Assembly (NCBI GenBank): GCA_049325055.1 | Contig: JBMOPB010000031.1 | Coordinates: 11,185-75,184, forward strand | Length of the DNA: 64,000 bases | Source of the DNA: BRHc4a sp049325055 | GTDB lineage: Bacteria > Bacillota > Desulfotomaculia > Desulfotomaculales > Desulfocucumaceae | Direction: 5' to 3' | Shown: piece after piece, positions 50,856-59,284 of the stretch | Layout of the letters: each line of letters begins with the position of its first letter | How positions within the stretch are numbered: position 1 is the stretch's first letter | Made by a program: the position numbers and the translations under genes | The notes under the pieces: model-generated | Seen by the model: only the letters and a program-made list of their open reading frames with translations | What the model was told of the DNA's origin: nothing | Database searches by the model: none

Positions 50856-51182
50856 TTAGTCTTCAATCATCATCAGGAGCTTTTCGTGGATATGCAGGTT
50901 TAACTGGCGCATGACATTCCTCAAGGTTTGGGGATCGGTCAGAGTAAAGCCGTCCTCCCAACGCTCCAAAAGGTATGAGATGAATTCCATGAAACCGGTG
51001 GCCAGGGTAAGTGTGTACAGCTCCCTGTATCTGTTGTTTTCTGCGGGCTGGCAGCCCGTCCCCAGGGATTCCTTGTGCGTCAGCTTAAAATTTCCCAGCC
51101 GGTGTTCTTCCCTTGTCCAGGAAAGTATACCGTCAATGGCGTGGATCTCTTTTCCGCATGTGTCGCAAGTAAAGTTAGCCAC
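50856..51182 (-). CDS. small Cys-motif protein of unknown function (108 aa)
   Basis: Begins ANFTCDTCGKEIHAIDGILSW; the CDTC pair with a later Cys (GTGCQ) and several His could bind zinc. The remainder is helical (YTLTLATGFMEFISYLLERW). ATG 51182 follows GAGGG. Not recognised as a named family. It ends directly beside the repeat array and has no obvious terminator before it, so it might be cotranscribed with the array. Confidence 0.65.
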   Translation of the reverse strand: MANFTCDTCGKEIHAIDGILSWTREEHRLGNFKLTHKESLGTGCQPAENNRYRELYTLTLATGFMEFISYLLERWEDGFTLTDPQTLRNVMRQLNLHIHEKLLMMIED

Positions 51183-51508
51183 CTAAAACCCTCCCTCAAA
51201 TAAATACAGCAAATTATTTTTACCAAAATTGCCAGACCCTAAAACCCGTTTTATTTTATACTATACTTTTGCCACAGAAAATAAAATTCCTTCAAAGTCC
51301 CATTTTTATAACCACCTCCATGTAGCTTCCGCATCAGGGCGACAAAGGGGATAAACTAAAAAAACCAACACAAAAGGCATCCGCTGGTATGCCGTTATGC
51401 GCTGGTTTACCTGACGCCAAAGCCACTTTTAAAGCCGCTTCCGCTTCATGTCTACCTTTGTTTATTATCAATTATACAATTTATCATCCATAATGGCAAC
51501 ACAATGCC
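51183..51508. other. 326-bp intergenic region
   Basis: Holds the terminator of the DUF2294 gene (51362-51395) and AT-rich promoter-like sequence for the 108-aa gene. Nothing else recognised. Confidence 0.5.
51362..51395 (-). terminator. intrinsic terminator after the DUF2294 gene
   Basis: Stem GGCAT/ATGCC around CCAGCGG, then TTTTGTGTTGGTTTTTTT on the minus strand. Confidence 0.65.
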
Positions 51509-51871
51509 TTATTTCAGTTTCCTGTAAGGATCGCACTCCATTATAAAAACTTCAAGGGCGTCTCCTGTCCTTATGCTTATATCGCCATGGCTGCTGACAA
51601 CGCGGCATCCCACGATGCTGGTTATTATCCCCTCTATCTTCTCCAGGTAAGTTTCCCGGAGTTCCTGGCGCATCTGCTTTACCAGGCTCCTCCCCCTGCG
51701 GGTTGCGGCCACGTGCATCTCCTGTTTTGTAAGGATTCCCTTGGCCCGGATAATAATCATATCCCTGAATATATAAGCCCTTGTTTCTTCGGGGCCCCTG
51801 CCGGTAAGCTCCCTCTGCAGCTTGACAAAGGCCTCGCAGATTTCCGATTCCAGCTGGGAAAAAGATGACAT
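51509..51871 (-). CDS. DUF2294-family protein
   Basis: 120 residues. Matches the DUF2294 pattern: ESEICEAFVKLQRELTGRGPEETRAYIFRDMIIIRAKGILTKQE (at ~8-51), then GRSLVKQMRQELRETY and the C-terminal VSSHGDISIRTGDALEVFIM. In Firmicutes this small domain occurs alone or near ion-transport genes; function unknown. ATG 51871. Terminator at 51362-51395. Confidence 0.85.
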   Translation of the reverse strand: MSSFSQLESEICEAFVKLQRELTGRGPEETRAYIFRDMIIIRAKGILTKQEMHVAATRRGRSLVKQMRQELRETYLEKIEGIITSIVGCRVVSSHGDISIRTGDALEVFIMECDPYRKLK

Positions 51872-51956
51872 GAAACGTTCCTTCTTTCAATCCTGTTTAC
51901 AATTATTACAATACCCCGGCTGAACAAAAATGTACAGTCAAACATGTCCCCTTCAT

Positions 51957-51989
51957 GGAAAAAATCACCCGGAGATTTCCTCCGGGTGG
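51957..51989 (-). terminator. intrinsic terminator after the SCP2 gene
   Basis: Stem CACCCGGAG/CTCCGGGTG with a short loop, then ATTTTTTCC on the minus strand. Confidence 0.88.
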
Positions 51990-52007
51990 AATGTTTGATT
52001 CTTTATG

Positions 52008-52331
52008 CTACTTTATGATGCTTTCCAGCTTCATGGCCAGAGTCATATCCCCTTTTATTTTTAGCTTTCCGCTCATAAAGGCCATCATTCCGTTCAGTTT
52101 TCCGTCCACCAGGTCTTTAAAGTCAGACGAGGCCATTGAAATGGTTATGTTGGAGTTGTCGGCGGTGCCTTCTCCAACTGTGGGGGCGCCATCGTCAAGC
52201 TTGAAGAAGAAATTCATGGGATCATCCCCGCCGATTTCAAACTGGAATACTCCGTTTACTCCCTTGTTTTTTGCCGCGTTGTTCTGAAGAACGCTGGAAA
52301 GACCTGCCACAACCTCTTGCATGGTAGCCAT
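52008..52331 (-). CDS. SCP2 sterol-binding-domain protein
   Basis: 107 residues forming a single SCP2 fold: GVFQFEIGGDDPMNFFFKLDDG, then ADNSNITISMASSDFKDLVDGKLNGMMAFMSGKLKIKGDMTLAMKL (at ~58-103). Such stand-alone bacterial SCP2 proteins bind lipids or acyl-CoA; role unknown. ATG 52331 after GGAGG. Own terminator downstream. Confidence 0.92.
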   Translation of the reverse strand: MATMQEVVAGLSSVLQNNAAKNKGVNGVFQFEIGGDDPMNFFFKLDDGAPTVGEGTADNSNITISMASSDFKDLVDGKLNGMMAFMSGKLKIKGDMTLAMKLESIIK

Positions 52332-52475
52332 AAAATTACCTCCTTAATCATTCTTAATCCATTGTTACGCCCGGCAGAATATATTTTAATCCATAAAATA
52401 TTTATTTGCAAAATAAATTCGACATGACGTTAGAATATCCTCCCGGCCCCAAAAAGAAAAATACACTAAATTGTA

Positions 52476-53210
52476 TTACCGAACCGGCCATGAACCTATG
52501 CATACAGGGCGGAAACCGAGGAAGTCGGCGCTGGTAAGGTGAAAATTTATTCCCCAGCAATTGTCCGGCAGCCTGTACCGGCAGGCCTTCGAATGGAGAT
52601 GCCCGTACACAACTGTATCCACCCCGTATTTCTGAAATAATTCGATAAAGCCGCTGTATTCGTTTTTTTCGTTGGCGGGCATATAATGCATCATGCAGAT
52701 AATCCTTTGGGCCTTCCCAACTGCTTGCTTTAAAGACATTTCCAGCCTTATAAGCTCCCTCTGATAAATCTTCATGTCATTTTCCCCGAAAAAGGCGCCG
52801 TTGGGACAAAGCCAGCCCCTGGTCCCGCAGATTGCAAGCTTGTCAAAAAAAACGCAGTCATTTTGTATCAGGCTTACATTGGAGGGCATTATTTTTCTTG
52901 TCTTTGAGATGCTCTGCCACCAGTAGTCGTGGTTCCCCTGCACAGCCACTATATTTCCCGGAAGCAGGCCCAGGTAATGAATATCAGGCCTGACCTCCTC
53001 AAGCCTCATGGCCCAGGAAATGTCGCCGGACAGCAGCACCAGGTCGTCCTGGGAAACGATGCCTGTCCAGCTCTCATAAATCCTGCGGGCATGATCCTCC
53101 CAGCCCCGGTCTATTTCCGACATGGGCTTGTATTCAGGTACATTCCAGTTGACGGTGTCGGGCACCGAACAAAATGACAGATGCAGGTCGCTGATGGCAT
53201 ATATATTCAT
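52476..53210 (-). CDS. metallophosphoesterase, calcineurin-like
   Basis: 244 residues. The five metal motifs appear in order: ISDLHLS, LSGDISWAM, VQGNHDYWW, MMHYMP and YGHLHS. Spacing fits the YkuE/predicted phosphohydrolase class found in many clostridia. Substrate unknown. ATG 53210. Single gene. Confidence 0.92.
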   Translation of the reverse strand: MNIYAISDLHLSFCSVPDTVNWNVPEYKPMSEIDRGWEDHARRIYESWTGIVSQDDLVLLSGDISWAMRLEEVRPDIHYLGLLPGNIVAVQGNHDYWWQSISKTRKIMPSNVSLIQNDCVFFDKLAICGTRGWLCPNGAFFGENDMKIYQRELIRLEMSLKQAVGKAQRIICMMHYMPANEKNEYSGFIELFQKYGVDTVVYGHLHSKACRYRLPDNCWGINFHLTSADFLGFRPVCIGSWPVR

Positions 53211-53375
53211 TAAGAGGATCCCCTCGCAATATCTGTAATCACTGTATAATGGGCATTTTATCCTATAATAAGCTAAGCAAATCCATAAATCACAAAAATA
53301 TATTGTAAAAAGTATACCCCGCTACAGGAATTGCCGGATGACTGCCAGAAGTATTGATACCGTGAGGTGAGTAAT

Positions 53376-53567
53376 TTGAATGAATACAAGCTGGTTATAG
53401 TTGTGGAAACAAAGGACCACGCGTATATCCGCATGTTCGTGAACAATTCGCTGGTCAATCCCGAAGGGCTCATCCGCCTCAAACACTCAGAACTTGATAC
53501 CCTTTTTAAAGATCTTTTTAAAGCCTCCAGGGGAAAATGTATTAAATGCCGCTGTGTAAACCCGTGA
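53376..53567 (+). CDS. small protein with C-terminal Cys triplet (63 aa)
   Basis: TTG 53376 follows GAGGTGAG; a GTG nine bases upstream is part of that site. The product begins NEYKLVIVVETKDHAYIRMFV and ends GKCIKCRCVNP, a CxxCxC tail that might bind metal. Unrecognised. Terminator-like stem at 53621-53643 downstream. Confidence 0.55.
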   Translation: MNEYKLVIVVETKDHAYIRMFVNNSLVNPEGLIRLKHSELDTLFKDLFKASRGKCIKCRCVNP

Positions 53568-53618
53568 TTGCTTATCTTATGATTCTGTAAAAAATGCACT
53601 ATACCTCCATGATAAAGT

Positions 53619-53643
53619 AAAACTCCCGGGAGGTCCGGGAGTT
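53619..53643. terminator. bidirectional hairpin between 63-aa gene and ferredoxin
   Basis: AACTCCCGG/CCGGGAGTT with a 5-base loop, AAA upstream and TT downstream; suits both convergent genes. Confidence 0.75.
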
Positions 53644-53659
53644 ATTTGTAAAAAATATG

Positions 53660-54040
53660 CTATCCGTGTATAAGAGCCGGCAGGCAGCGGGTGCAGACCC
53701 ACAAGCTTTCCCCTTCACTCCGGCAGGGCAGTACCGGCCGGTCATCCTCGCTGGCGCCGCACCTGTGGCACTTCTGGGGAATATAGGTGCGGGGGGCTTT
53801 CTCCAGATGCCTGAGGACTGCCTCTTTGGAAAATTCCTCGGCCTCCCTTTCCTCAATGGACAGAGCGCCTTCCGGGCATACTCCCAGGCAAAAACCGGCC
53901 CCGTCACAAAGCTCATCCCTAATTACCCTGGCCTTCCCGTCCCTTATTTCGATGGCCCCCTCGGCGCATGGAGACACGCACAGGCCGCACCCGGTGCACT
54001 TTTCTTGATCTATTTTTACAATTTTACGTTTACTTTTCAT
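53660..54040 (-). CDS. 2[4Fe-4S] ferredoxin with C-terminal Cys-rich extension
   Basis: 126 residues from ATG 54040, 8 bases after GGAGGG. First cluster: CTGCGLCVSPC followed by AEGA. Second cluster: CDGAGFCLGVCPEGA, a C-x5-C-x3-C variant common in one branch of ferredoxins. After ~70 residues comes a segment with CHRCGASEDDRPVLPC and CTRC (C-terminal) that could bind zinc. Probably an electron carrier; partner unknown. Confidence 0.88.
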   Translation of the reverse strand: MKSKRKIVKIDQEKCTGCGLCVSPCAEGAIEIRDGKARVIRDELCDGAGFCLGVCPEGALSIEEREAEEFSKEAVLRHLEKAPRTYIPQKCHRCGASEDDRPVLPCRSEGESLWVCTRCLPALIHG

Positions 54041-54162
54041 CACTTCAGCCCTCCGGTTTGTGTTATTTGTTAACATTATGGCCCATATCCGGCATAATAT
54101 CTGTGAGTGCTGACGGAAATTAGTGTGATATTGGTCACAGGCAGATGGCCGTGTCGCCAATG

Positions 54163-54525
54163 CTAAAAAAACTTTACCACCCACGCCGCGGCAAAGCCCA
54201 AGACAAAACTGGAAAGGACGTAAGCTGCGGCCAGGGCCACTTTTCTTTCTTCCAGAAGCTGCAGGGTTTCGTACTCAAAGGTTGAAAAAGTGGTGAAGGA
54301 ACCAAGAAAGCCCACTCCTATCCCTATGCTTACGTCTTTATTCAACGCGCCGGCAAATGCCGGGTGAAAAACCAGCAACCCCAGCAAAAAACTGCCGGCA
54401 ACATTTATTATAAATGTGCCCATGGGAAAGTTTCCCTTCCATATACTGCCGATGTACCTGCCCAGCATGTAGCGGGTGGCGGCGCCAAGGAACCCCCCGG
54501 CGCAAACATAAATTACGCTATTCAA
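54163..54525 (-). CDS. crcB: fluoride channel subunit FluC/CrcB (second gene)
   Basis: 120 residues, four membrane segments. Family residues: GGFLGAATRYMLGR, FPMGTFIINVAGSFLLG, and the central break GVGFLGSFTTFSTFEYE with Phe residues lining the F- pore. Overlaps the first crcB gene by 8 bases. Pairs of divergent FluC genes form hetero-dual-topology channels that export fluoride. Confidence 0.95.
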   Translation of the reverse strand: MNSVIYVCAGGFLGAATRYMLGRYIGSIWKGNFPMGTFIINVAGSFLLGLLVFHPAFAGALNKDVSIGIGVGFLGSFTTFSTFEYETLQLLEERKVALAAAYVLSSFVLGFAAAWVVKFF

Positions 54526-54934
54526 CGCTCCGGACCTCCCGCGCGCTTAATTTCTCTTCAATGGCAGCTGAAGTGAGGTTTCCCGCAGACCTGCCGGCAC
54601 ATGCCAGCAATAGGCCGGCAAAGAAGCTCACGGCCACATAAACAAGGGAGAAAAGAGGATTTACAGACGCCAGGTTTACCGTCTTCACGCTGACCGCCGA
54701 AAAAGTGGTGAAGGCCCCTGTAAACCCGGTGGAAACAGCCAGCACAAAAAATGAAAAGTGATAAAATTGTTTTAGCGCCACAGTGAGAAAGAGGGCCAGG
54801 AAAAAGCTCCCCAGCAGGTTTACTGCCAGCGTGCCCCATGGGAAAAGCGGTCCGGAATCAAAAAACAGGTACAAATAATACCTGGCCAGAGCACCCAGTA
54901 TTCCCCCCACACCCACACTCAAAATATTTTTCAT
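54518..54934 (-). CDS. crcB: fluoride channel subunit FluC/CrcB (first gene)
   Basis: 138 residues from ATG 54934 (after GCGGAG). Motifs GVGGILGALARYYLYL, PWGTLAVNLLGSFFLALF and STGFTGAFTTFSAVSVK are present; it has a longer C-terminal tail than its partner. I looked for a fluoride riboswitch upstream and did not find its conserved blocks. Confidence 0.95.
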   Translation of the reverse strand: MKNILSVGVGGILGALARYYLYLFFDSGPLFPWGTLAVNLLGSFFLALFLTVALKQFYHFSFFVLAVSTGFTGAFTTFSAVSVKTVNLASVNPLFSLVYVAVSFFAGLLLACAGRSAGNLTSAAIEEKLSAREVRSVE

Positions 54935-55241
54935 CAGACCATTCTCCGCAACTATCTTTTTATTCCTTGCCAATCACCTTTACCTAATAGAACATCATAT
55001 GGGGAGTACAATTGTCAACCCTTCCGGCCTGAAATAAAGAGGGAGCCTGACTCCAATTTTTCTGTGTCCATGGGGCCAGGAGTTAAAAGGGGGCGCTGTT
55101 GCATTTAAAAAATCACTGCGCGGATAAAACGCAAAAAAGCCCGGCGCTACCGCAGGGCTTTGATTTGCAAAAACGCTGATTGCCGGTACTAAAGCATAGC
55201 TTAAGGCGCAAGTCCCAATATATATTAATTTGTCCCCCTGA
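54935..55241. other. 307-bp intergenic region upstream of crcB pair
   Basis: Contains a TTGACA box (minus strand, near 55010-55015), a hairpin around 55040-55050, and the terminator 55133-55161 of the truncated thioredoxin-domain gene. No coding frame with a binding site. Confidence 0.45.
55133..55161 (-). terminator. intrinsic terminator (minus strand)
   Basis: Stem AAAGCCC/GGGCTTT, with TTTTTTGC following on the minus strand. Confidence 0.75.
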
Positions 55242-55544
55242 TTATTGAGACCAGCCTGTCAACATCGCCATGTATTTGTGGTCTACATCCGGCCGCTCCT
55301 CCCTGTCCACCTTTACTGAAACAAAGTTTTTGTTAAGCACCCCGGCCACCTCTGGGTCCTCAAAAGAATCCCTTTCCATGACGTGGCACCAGTGGCAGGT
55401 GGAGTAGCCCACGCTTAGAAATACCGGGCAATCGCGCCTTCTTGCTTCTTCAAAGGCTTCTTCAGACCAGGGATACCGGTCAACAGGATTGTTTTTATGC
55501 TGAAGCAGATAAGTGCTTTTTTCATTGGCGAGCCTGTTTGCCAT
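55242..55544 (-). pseudogene. 5' fragment of thioredoxin-domain protein (DUF255/YyaL-type)
   Basis: Begins ANRLANEKSTYLLQHKNNPVD, the start of YyaL-type proteins, and keeps the GYSTCHWCHVMERDSFED active site and VKVDREERPDVD. It then ends within YMAMLTGWSQ after 100 residues, where full-length relatives (~650-700) continue. The usual Trp of NPVDWYPW is Arg. No downstream remnant is seen. ATG 55544. Either a recent truncation or a stand-alone thioredoxin domain. Confidence 0.8.
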
Positions 55545-55868
55545 AAAAAAATAACCTCCCATAGCCGTTGAGGTTATTATCCCTAAAATAAATTGCAAAA
55601 ATATAAACAGGAGCTTTAAAAATCTTTAAAACAGAACGACGGATGTCTGAATATTACATAAGTTAACAAGTTAAGGGACAGGCACCATCAGACCTATCAG
55701 ACCTGTAACAACGAGAGTGCAGGTAAAAAAAACGAACTCAACTGTCAAAAATCAACCCTGTATTTGGCAAAGAGGCCCCCCGGGCATGTCAATTAGAGGT
55801 ATCAAAAAAAACAAAAAAAACACCGGGCCTTTAATCCGGCTGCCGGTGTCTAAATTTATGGTTTTCTT
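55545..55868. other. 324-bp intergenic region
   Basis: Contains the MFS-gene terminator (55805-55852), an A-rich low-complexity stretch (55796-55820) and AT-rich leader of the truncated gene. Nothing else recognised. Confidence 0.45.
55805..55852 (-). terminator. terminator of the efflux operon
   Basis: Stem ACACCGG/CCGGTGT with inner pairing, followed on the minus strand by two runs of eight T. Confidence 0.9.
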
Positions 55869-57473
55869 TTATTCCACTGACACCCCCTGCGGCGGGCCTC
55901 CCTTAAAGCCTCCGGGGATAAGGTGGGCGTACTTTTTCTTTGCTTCCTGCCTGGCCTCCTCCACTTTATTCCGGGTCAGCATGAATATACAGGGGATGGT
56001 GAAGACGGCGATAATCGCGCCTACCAGCATGGCGTCTCCAATGCCCTGAACCATAGACTGCTTCTGTATAAGCATGCTAAGATACCCGGGGCCCGCCGCC
56101 TGGCCGGCAGCGGGTCCTGCGACGGAGGAAGCCAGCGTATTGGCCTTCTGGTAAGCCTCCACAGCCGCCCAGTTTGACCAGTTAGCGCCTTCCGACAGCC
56201 AGACCGCGTGCTGGGCCTGCCTCTCCAGCATTATATAGGTCATATATGCTATCCCAAGTGACGCGGAGATTTGTCTGAACAGGTTGTTTATGGCCGATGC
56301 CCTCCCCACAAGCACCGGGGGAATGGTGTTGAGCCCGGCGGTTGAAAGGGGCATCATGCACAGCCCCAGCCCTGACGCCCTTAACATAAGAAGCGTCTGA
56401 AGTTCTCCATAACTGGTATCCAGGTTGATAAAGCTCATGCGATAAGTAAAGAAAGCCGCTATTAACATCCCCACCACACCCAGCGGGAAGGCTCCTATTT
56501 TGTCAAACAGCTTCCCGCTTATGGGCATCATCAATCCTGTCACCAGCGCCATTGGCATCATCAAAAGTCCCGTCTGCATTGGCGTTAGCCCCTGGAGGTT
56601 CTGGCAGTATATGGGCACCAGGAATATTGCCGCAAACATGGCCACCGACGTCATACTCATGGCAATTATACTTGCCGTGAAGACCCTGTTTGTAAAAAGC
56701 CTTATGTCCAGCATCGGGTGCGGGATGTACAGTTCCCACAGGCAGAAAATGACTAGGAGAAATAAGGATATGGCAAAAAGGGTTACTATATACTGCGAGG
56801 TCCAGCCTTCCTCCTGCCCCTCGCTTAAAGCCAGCAGCAGTGCGAACAGCCCGGCGCAACACAGCAGGCAGCCAATCATATCAAATTTCAGGTCCTTAAT
56901 CACCGGTGTTTCCTCGATGATAAGGTAGGAAAGTATCACCGCTATTACGCCCACCGGTATGTTGATGGTAAAAATAAGGTGCCAGCTGTAATGGTCCACC
57001 AGGTAGCCGCCAAGGGTAGGCCCCACAGCGGGCGCCATGGTGGCGGCAATACCCCACATACCCATGGCCATTCCGATTTTTTGCCTCGGCACCATCCTGT
57101 ATAGTATAGCCATGCTCAGGGGGATGAGCATACCCCCGCCCAGAGCCTGAATAACACGAAAAACGATCAGTGAGTCGTTGTTCCAGGCCACGCCGCAGAG
57201 AGCGGACCCAACCGTAAAGGCAGCAAGAGAGTATATATAAATTTTCTTGTAGCCGTATTTGTCACCCAGAAACCCTGTAACGGGAACCACCACTCCGGAT
57301 GTGAGAAGATAGCCGGTCATCACCCACTGTATCTGGTCCGGTGAAACGCCAAATATGGCCATCAGCTTGGGCAGGGCGACGTTGACAATACTGCCGTCGA
57401 GGATTGCCATAAACGCTCCCATCACCAGAACAAACAGTCCCGCCCAAGGAAAGGGCTGGTTGTTCACAACCAA
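55869..57473 (-). CDS. DHA2-family MFS multidrug exporter (EmrB/QacA type)
   Basis: 534 residues, 14 membrane segments. Motifs: AILDGSIVNVALPKL (TM1, motif D1), GFLGDKYGYKKIYIYSL (motif A), RVIQALGGGMLIPLS (motif B) and GPTLGGYLVDHYSWHLIFTINIPVG (motif C region). Last gene of the marR/adaptor/adaptor/exporter operon, 8 bases after the HlyD gene. Exports hydrophobic compounds with the EmrA-like adaptor. Confidence 0.95.
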   Translation of the reverse strand: MVVNNQPFPWAGLFVLVMGAFMAILDGSIVNVALPKLMAIFGVSPDQIQWVMTGYLLTSGVVVPVTGFLGDKYGYKKIYIYSLAAFTVGSALCGVAWNNDSLIVFRVIQALGGGMLIPLSMAILYRMVPRQKIGMAMGMWGIAATMAPAVGPTLGGYLVDHYSWHLIFTINIPVGVIAVILSYLIIEETPVIKDLKFDMIGCLLCCAGLFALLLALSEGQEEGWTSQYIVTLFAISLFLLVIFCLWELYIPHPMLDIRLFTNRVFTASIIAMSMTSVAMFAAIFLVPIYCQNLQGLTPMQTGLLMMPMALVTGLMMPISGKLFDKIGAFPLGVVGMLIAAFFTYRMSFINLDTSYGELQTLLMLRASGLGLCMMPLSTAGLNTIPPVLVGRASAINNLFRQISASLGIAYMTYIMLERQAQHAVWLSEGANWSNWAAVEAYQKANTLASSVAGPAAGQAAGPGYLSMLIQKQSMVQGIGDAMLVGAIIAVFTIPCIFMLTRNKVEEARQEAKKKYAHLIPGGFKGGPPQGVSVE

Positions 57474-57481
57474 CCACCTGC

Positions 57482-58138
57482 CTATTTAATATGAATTTTT
57501 ACATATGCATTGGCGCCATATGGAATCTGGTATCCCTTGAAGTCGTCTATGGCCACTCTTACCGGAATCCTCTGAACCACCTTTGTGAAACTGCCGGAGG
57601 TGTTGCCGGAGGGCAGTATGGAGAAGGTTGACAGTGACGCCTCCCCTATCCTTTCAACCCGTCCCGGGAACACCACGCCGGGTATGGCGTCAACCGACAC
57701 GTCCACCTTCTGCCCCGGCCTTACCGGCTTGAGCTTTGTTTCCTCGACATTGACGGAGACGTAAAGGCTGTACGGGTCCAGCATCATAACAAGGGGTTGC
57801 CCCGGCGCCGCCATCTCTCCTATATTCCCAATCTTCTTGATAATAATGCCGTCCATCGGGGCCCTCGCCACGGCCAGGTCGGGATTGGCCCCGGCCTGCA
57901 AAGCGGTGTCATCCAGCCTTGCTATGGCCTGTCCGGACACAACCCTGTCTCCTTCACCCACGTAAATGCTGATTATTTTCCCCGAGGCCTGGGGGCTTAC
58001 CCTGGCTATGGTGCCTTCGAGCCTGGCGTCCTCGGTTTTGACGTAATAGGTGTTGTTGTACCAGTAATACCCGGTTATACCGAGCAGGGATGCCATCATA
58101 ACTGCCAGAACAATGTAAATATTTCTTTTTTTAGTCAC
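57482..58138 (-). CDS. short HlyD/EmrA-type membrane-fusion protein without helical hairpin
   Basis: 218 residues. N-terminal anchor (IYIVLAVMMASLLGITGYYW), then NTYYVKTEDARLEGTIARVSP as in EmrA. The biotinyl-lipoyl halves (GEGDRVVSGQAIARLDD and APMDGIIIKKIGNIGE) are joined by only ~12 residues, whereas EmrA has a long coiled-coil hairpin. The beta-barrel domain follows. This suits a Gram-positive cell with no outer-membrane channel to reach. Confidence 0.9.
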   Translation of the reverse strand: MTKKRNIYIVLAVMMASLLGITGYYWYNNTYYVKTEDARLEGTIARVSPQASGKIISIYVGEGDRVVSGQAIARLDDTALQAGANPDLAVARAPMDGIIIKKIGNIGEMAAPGQPLVMMLDPYSLYVSVNVEETKLKPVRPGQKVDVSVDAIPGVVFPGRVERIGEASLSTFSILPSGNTSGSFTKVVQRIPVRVAIDDFKGYQIPYGANAYVKIHIK

Positions 58139-58189
58139 GACACTTCACCCGAATTTCTTTTATAACATTTACCGCCGTATAGCCATCGG

Positions 58190-59284
58190 TTACCTCTGCC
58201 TCACAGGCATGCCGTCTTCCAGCTTGGTGCTGCTGTATACCACCAGGTCCTGTCCATCGGAAAGGCCGTCCCTTATTACCGCGTACTTGTCACTTATTTT
58301 TTCAACCTTCACAGGAGCCCTTTTTACCCTGCCGCCTTCATACAGGAACACGTGATACGACCCGCCTTCCTCCACCAGGGCGCCTTTGGGTACAACAAAT
58401 TGTTTGACTGCCCCCCCGTCGGTATACACCCTGGCGAACATTCCCGGTTTCACCAGCGGGTCTGCGCCAGACAGCAGGAATTTGACCAGGTACCCCTTTG
58501 TGGAGGAATCGGTGGAGTTGGATATGTTTTTGACCTCGCCGTCCAAAACTTTGTCCACCGGGTCCACCTTTACGGCAACCTTTTGCCCCACTTTAAGGGA
58601 ATTGACCTTGTTTTCATCCACGTAGGCCCTTACCATCAGGCCGGCAGGGTCGGAAACAACTAAAACAGGCTTTGAGGTGGAACACAACTCTCCCGGGTTT
58701 ATGTACCTGGCCGTAACCTCTCCGGATATGGAGGAGGTAATAATGCCGTGGGCGTAATTGGCCTCGGCGGTCTGCAGGACGGCCCTTGCCTGGGCCAGCC
58801 TGTTGGGGGCGATTTTTTCGGCCTGTAGCCTGGCGGTTTCGTAGGGAAGCGCGTATTGATTGTCAAAGGATGACTTGGCAAGGGCCCCGCTGTTGTACAG
58901 GGCCAATGCCCTCTCGTAATTATCCCGGGCGCTGTCCAGGTCGATCCCGGCCTTTTCCATTCCCGCTTCGGCGTCGCGCACCGCCGCCCTGGACTGATCC
59001 AGCACCCCTTCAAGTTCCGCCATGTCGAGCCTCATCAATACCTGGCCGGCGCTGACACGGCTGCCCACGTCCACCAGCACCTCTTTGACCTTACCGCTGA
59101 CTTTTGGAGTAATGGTAACCGAGTCCAGGGCCTCGGTTTTACCTGTTATGTAATCGGAACCGGCCGGCGAGCCGGTGCTGACTTTCTCAGTCACCACTTC
59201 CGGCCCGGACACACTGCCGGAACAGCCCGGCAGGAAAAAAAACGACACGATCAGCAACAAAGGAATCAATCGTGCGGCTTTCAT
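58190..59284 (-). CDS. RND-type periplasmic adaptor lipoprotein (MexA/AcrA-like)
   Basis: 364 residues from ATG 59284, overlapping the marR stop (ATGA). Lipoprotein signal with LLLIVSFFFLPGCSG (Cys ~20). Lipoyl halves VKEVLVDVGSRVSAGQVLMRLD and the return strand flank a ~100-residue coiled coil (GVLDQSRAAVRDAEAGMEKA onward). It retains the helical hairpin that the downstream adaptor lacks. No RND pump gene is present; partner may be the MFS exporter or a pump elsewhere. Confidence 0.92.
   Translation of the reverse strand: MKAARLIPLLLIVSFFFLPGCSGSVSGPEVVTEKVSTGSPAGSDYITGKTEALDSVTITPKVSGKVKEVLVDVGSRVSAGQVLMRLDMAELEGVLDQSRAAVRDAEAGMEKAGIDLDSARDNYERALALYNSGALAKSSFDNQYALPYETARLQAEKIAPNRLAQARAVLQTAEANYAHGIITSSISGEVTARYINPGELCSTSKPVLVVSDPAGLMVRAYVDENKVNSLKVGQKVAVKVDPVDKVLDGEVKNISNSTDSSTKGYLVKFLLSGADPLVKPGMFARVYTDGGAVKQFVVPKGALVEEGGSYHVFLYEGGRVKRAPVKVEKISDKYAVIRDGLSDGQDLVVYSSTKLEDGMPVRQR

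Noticed and set aside
54935..55060. Possible fluoride riboswitch before crcB
   Set aside because: The conserved GATGG and GGCTGATGA-type blocks are absent in the expected order.
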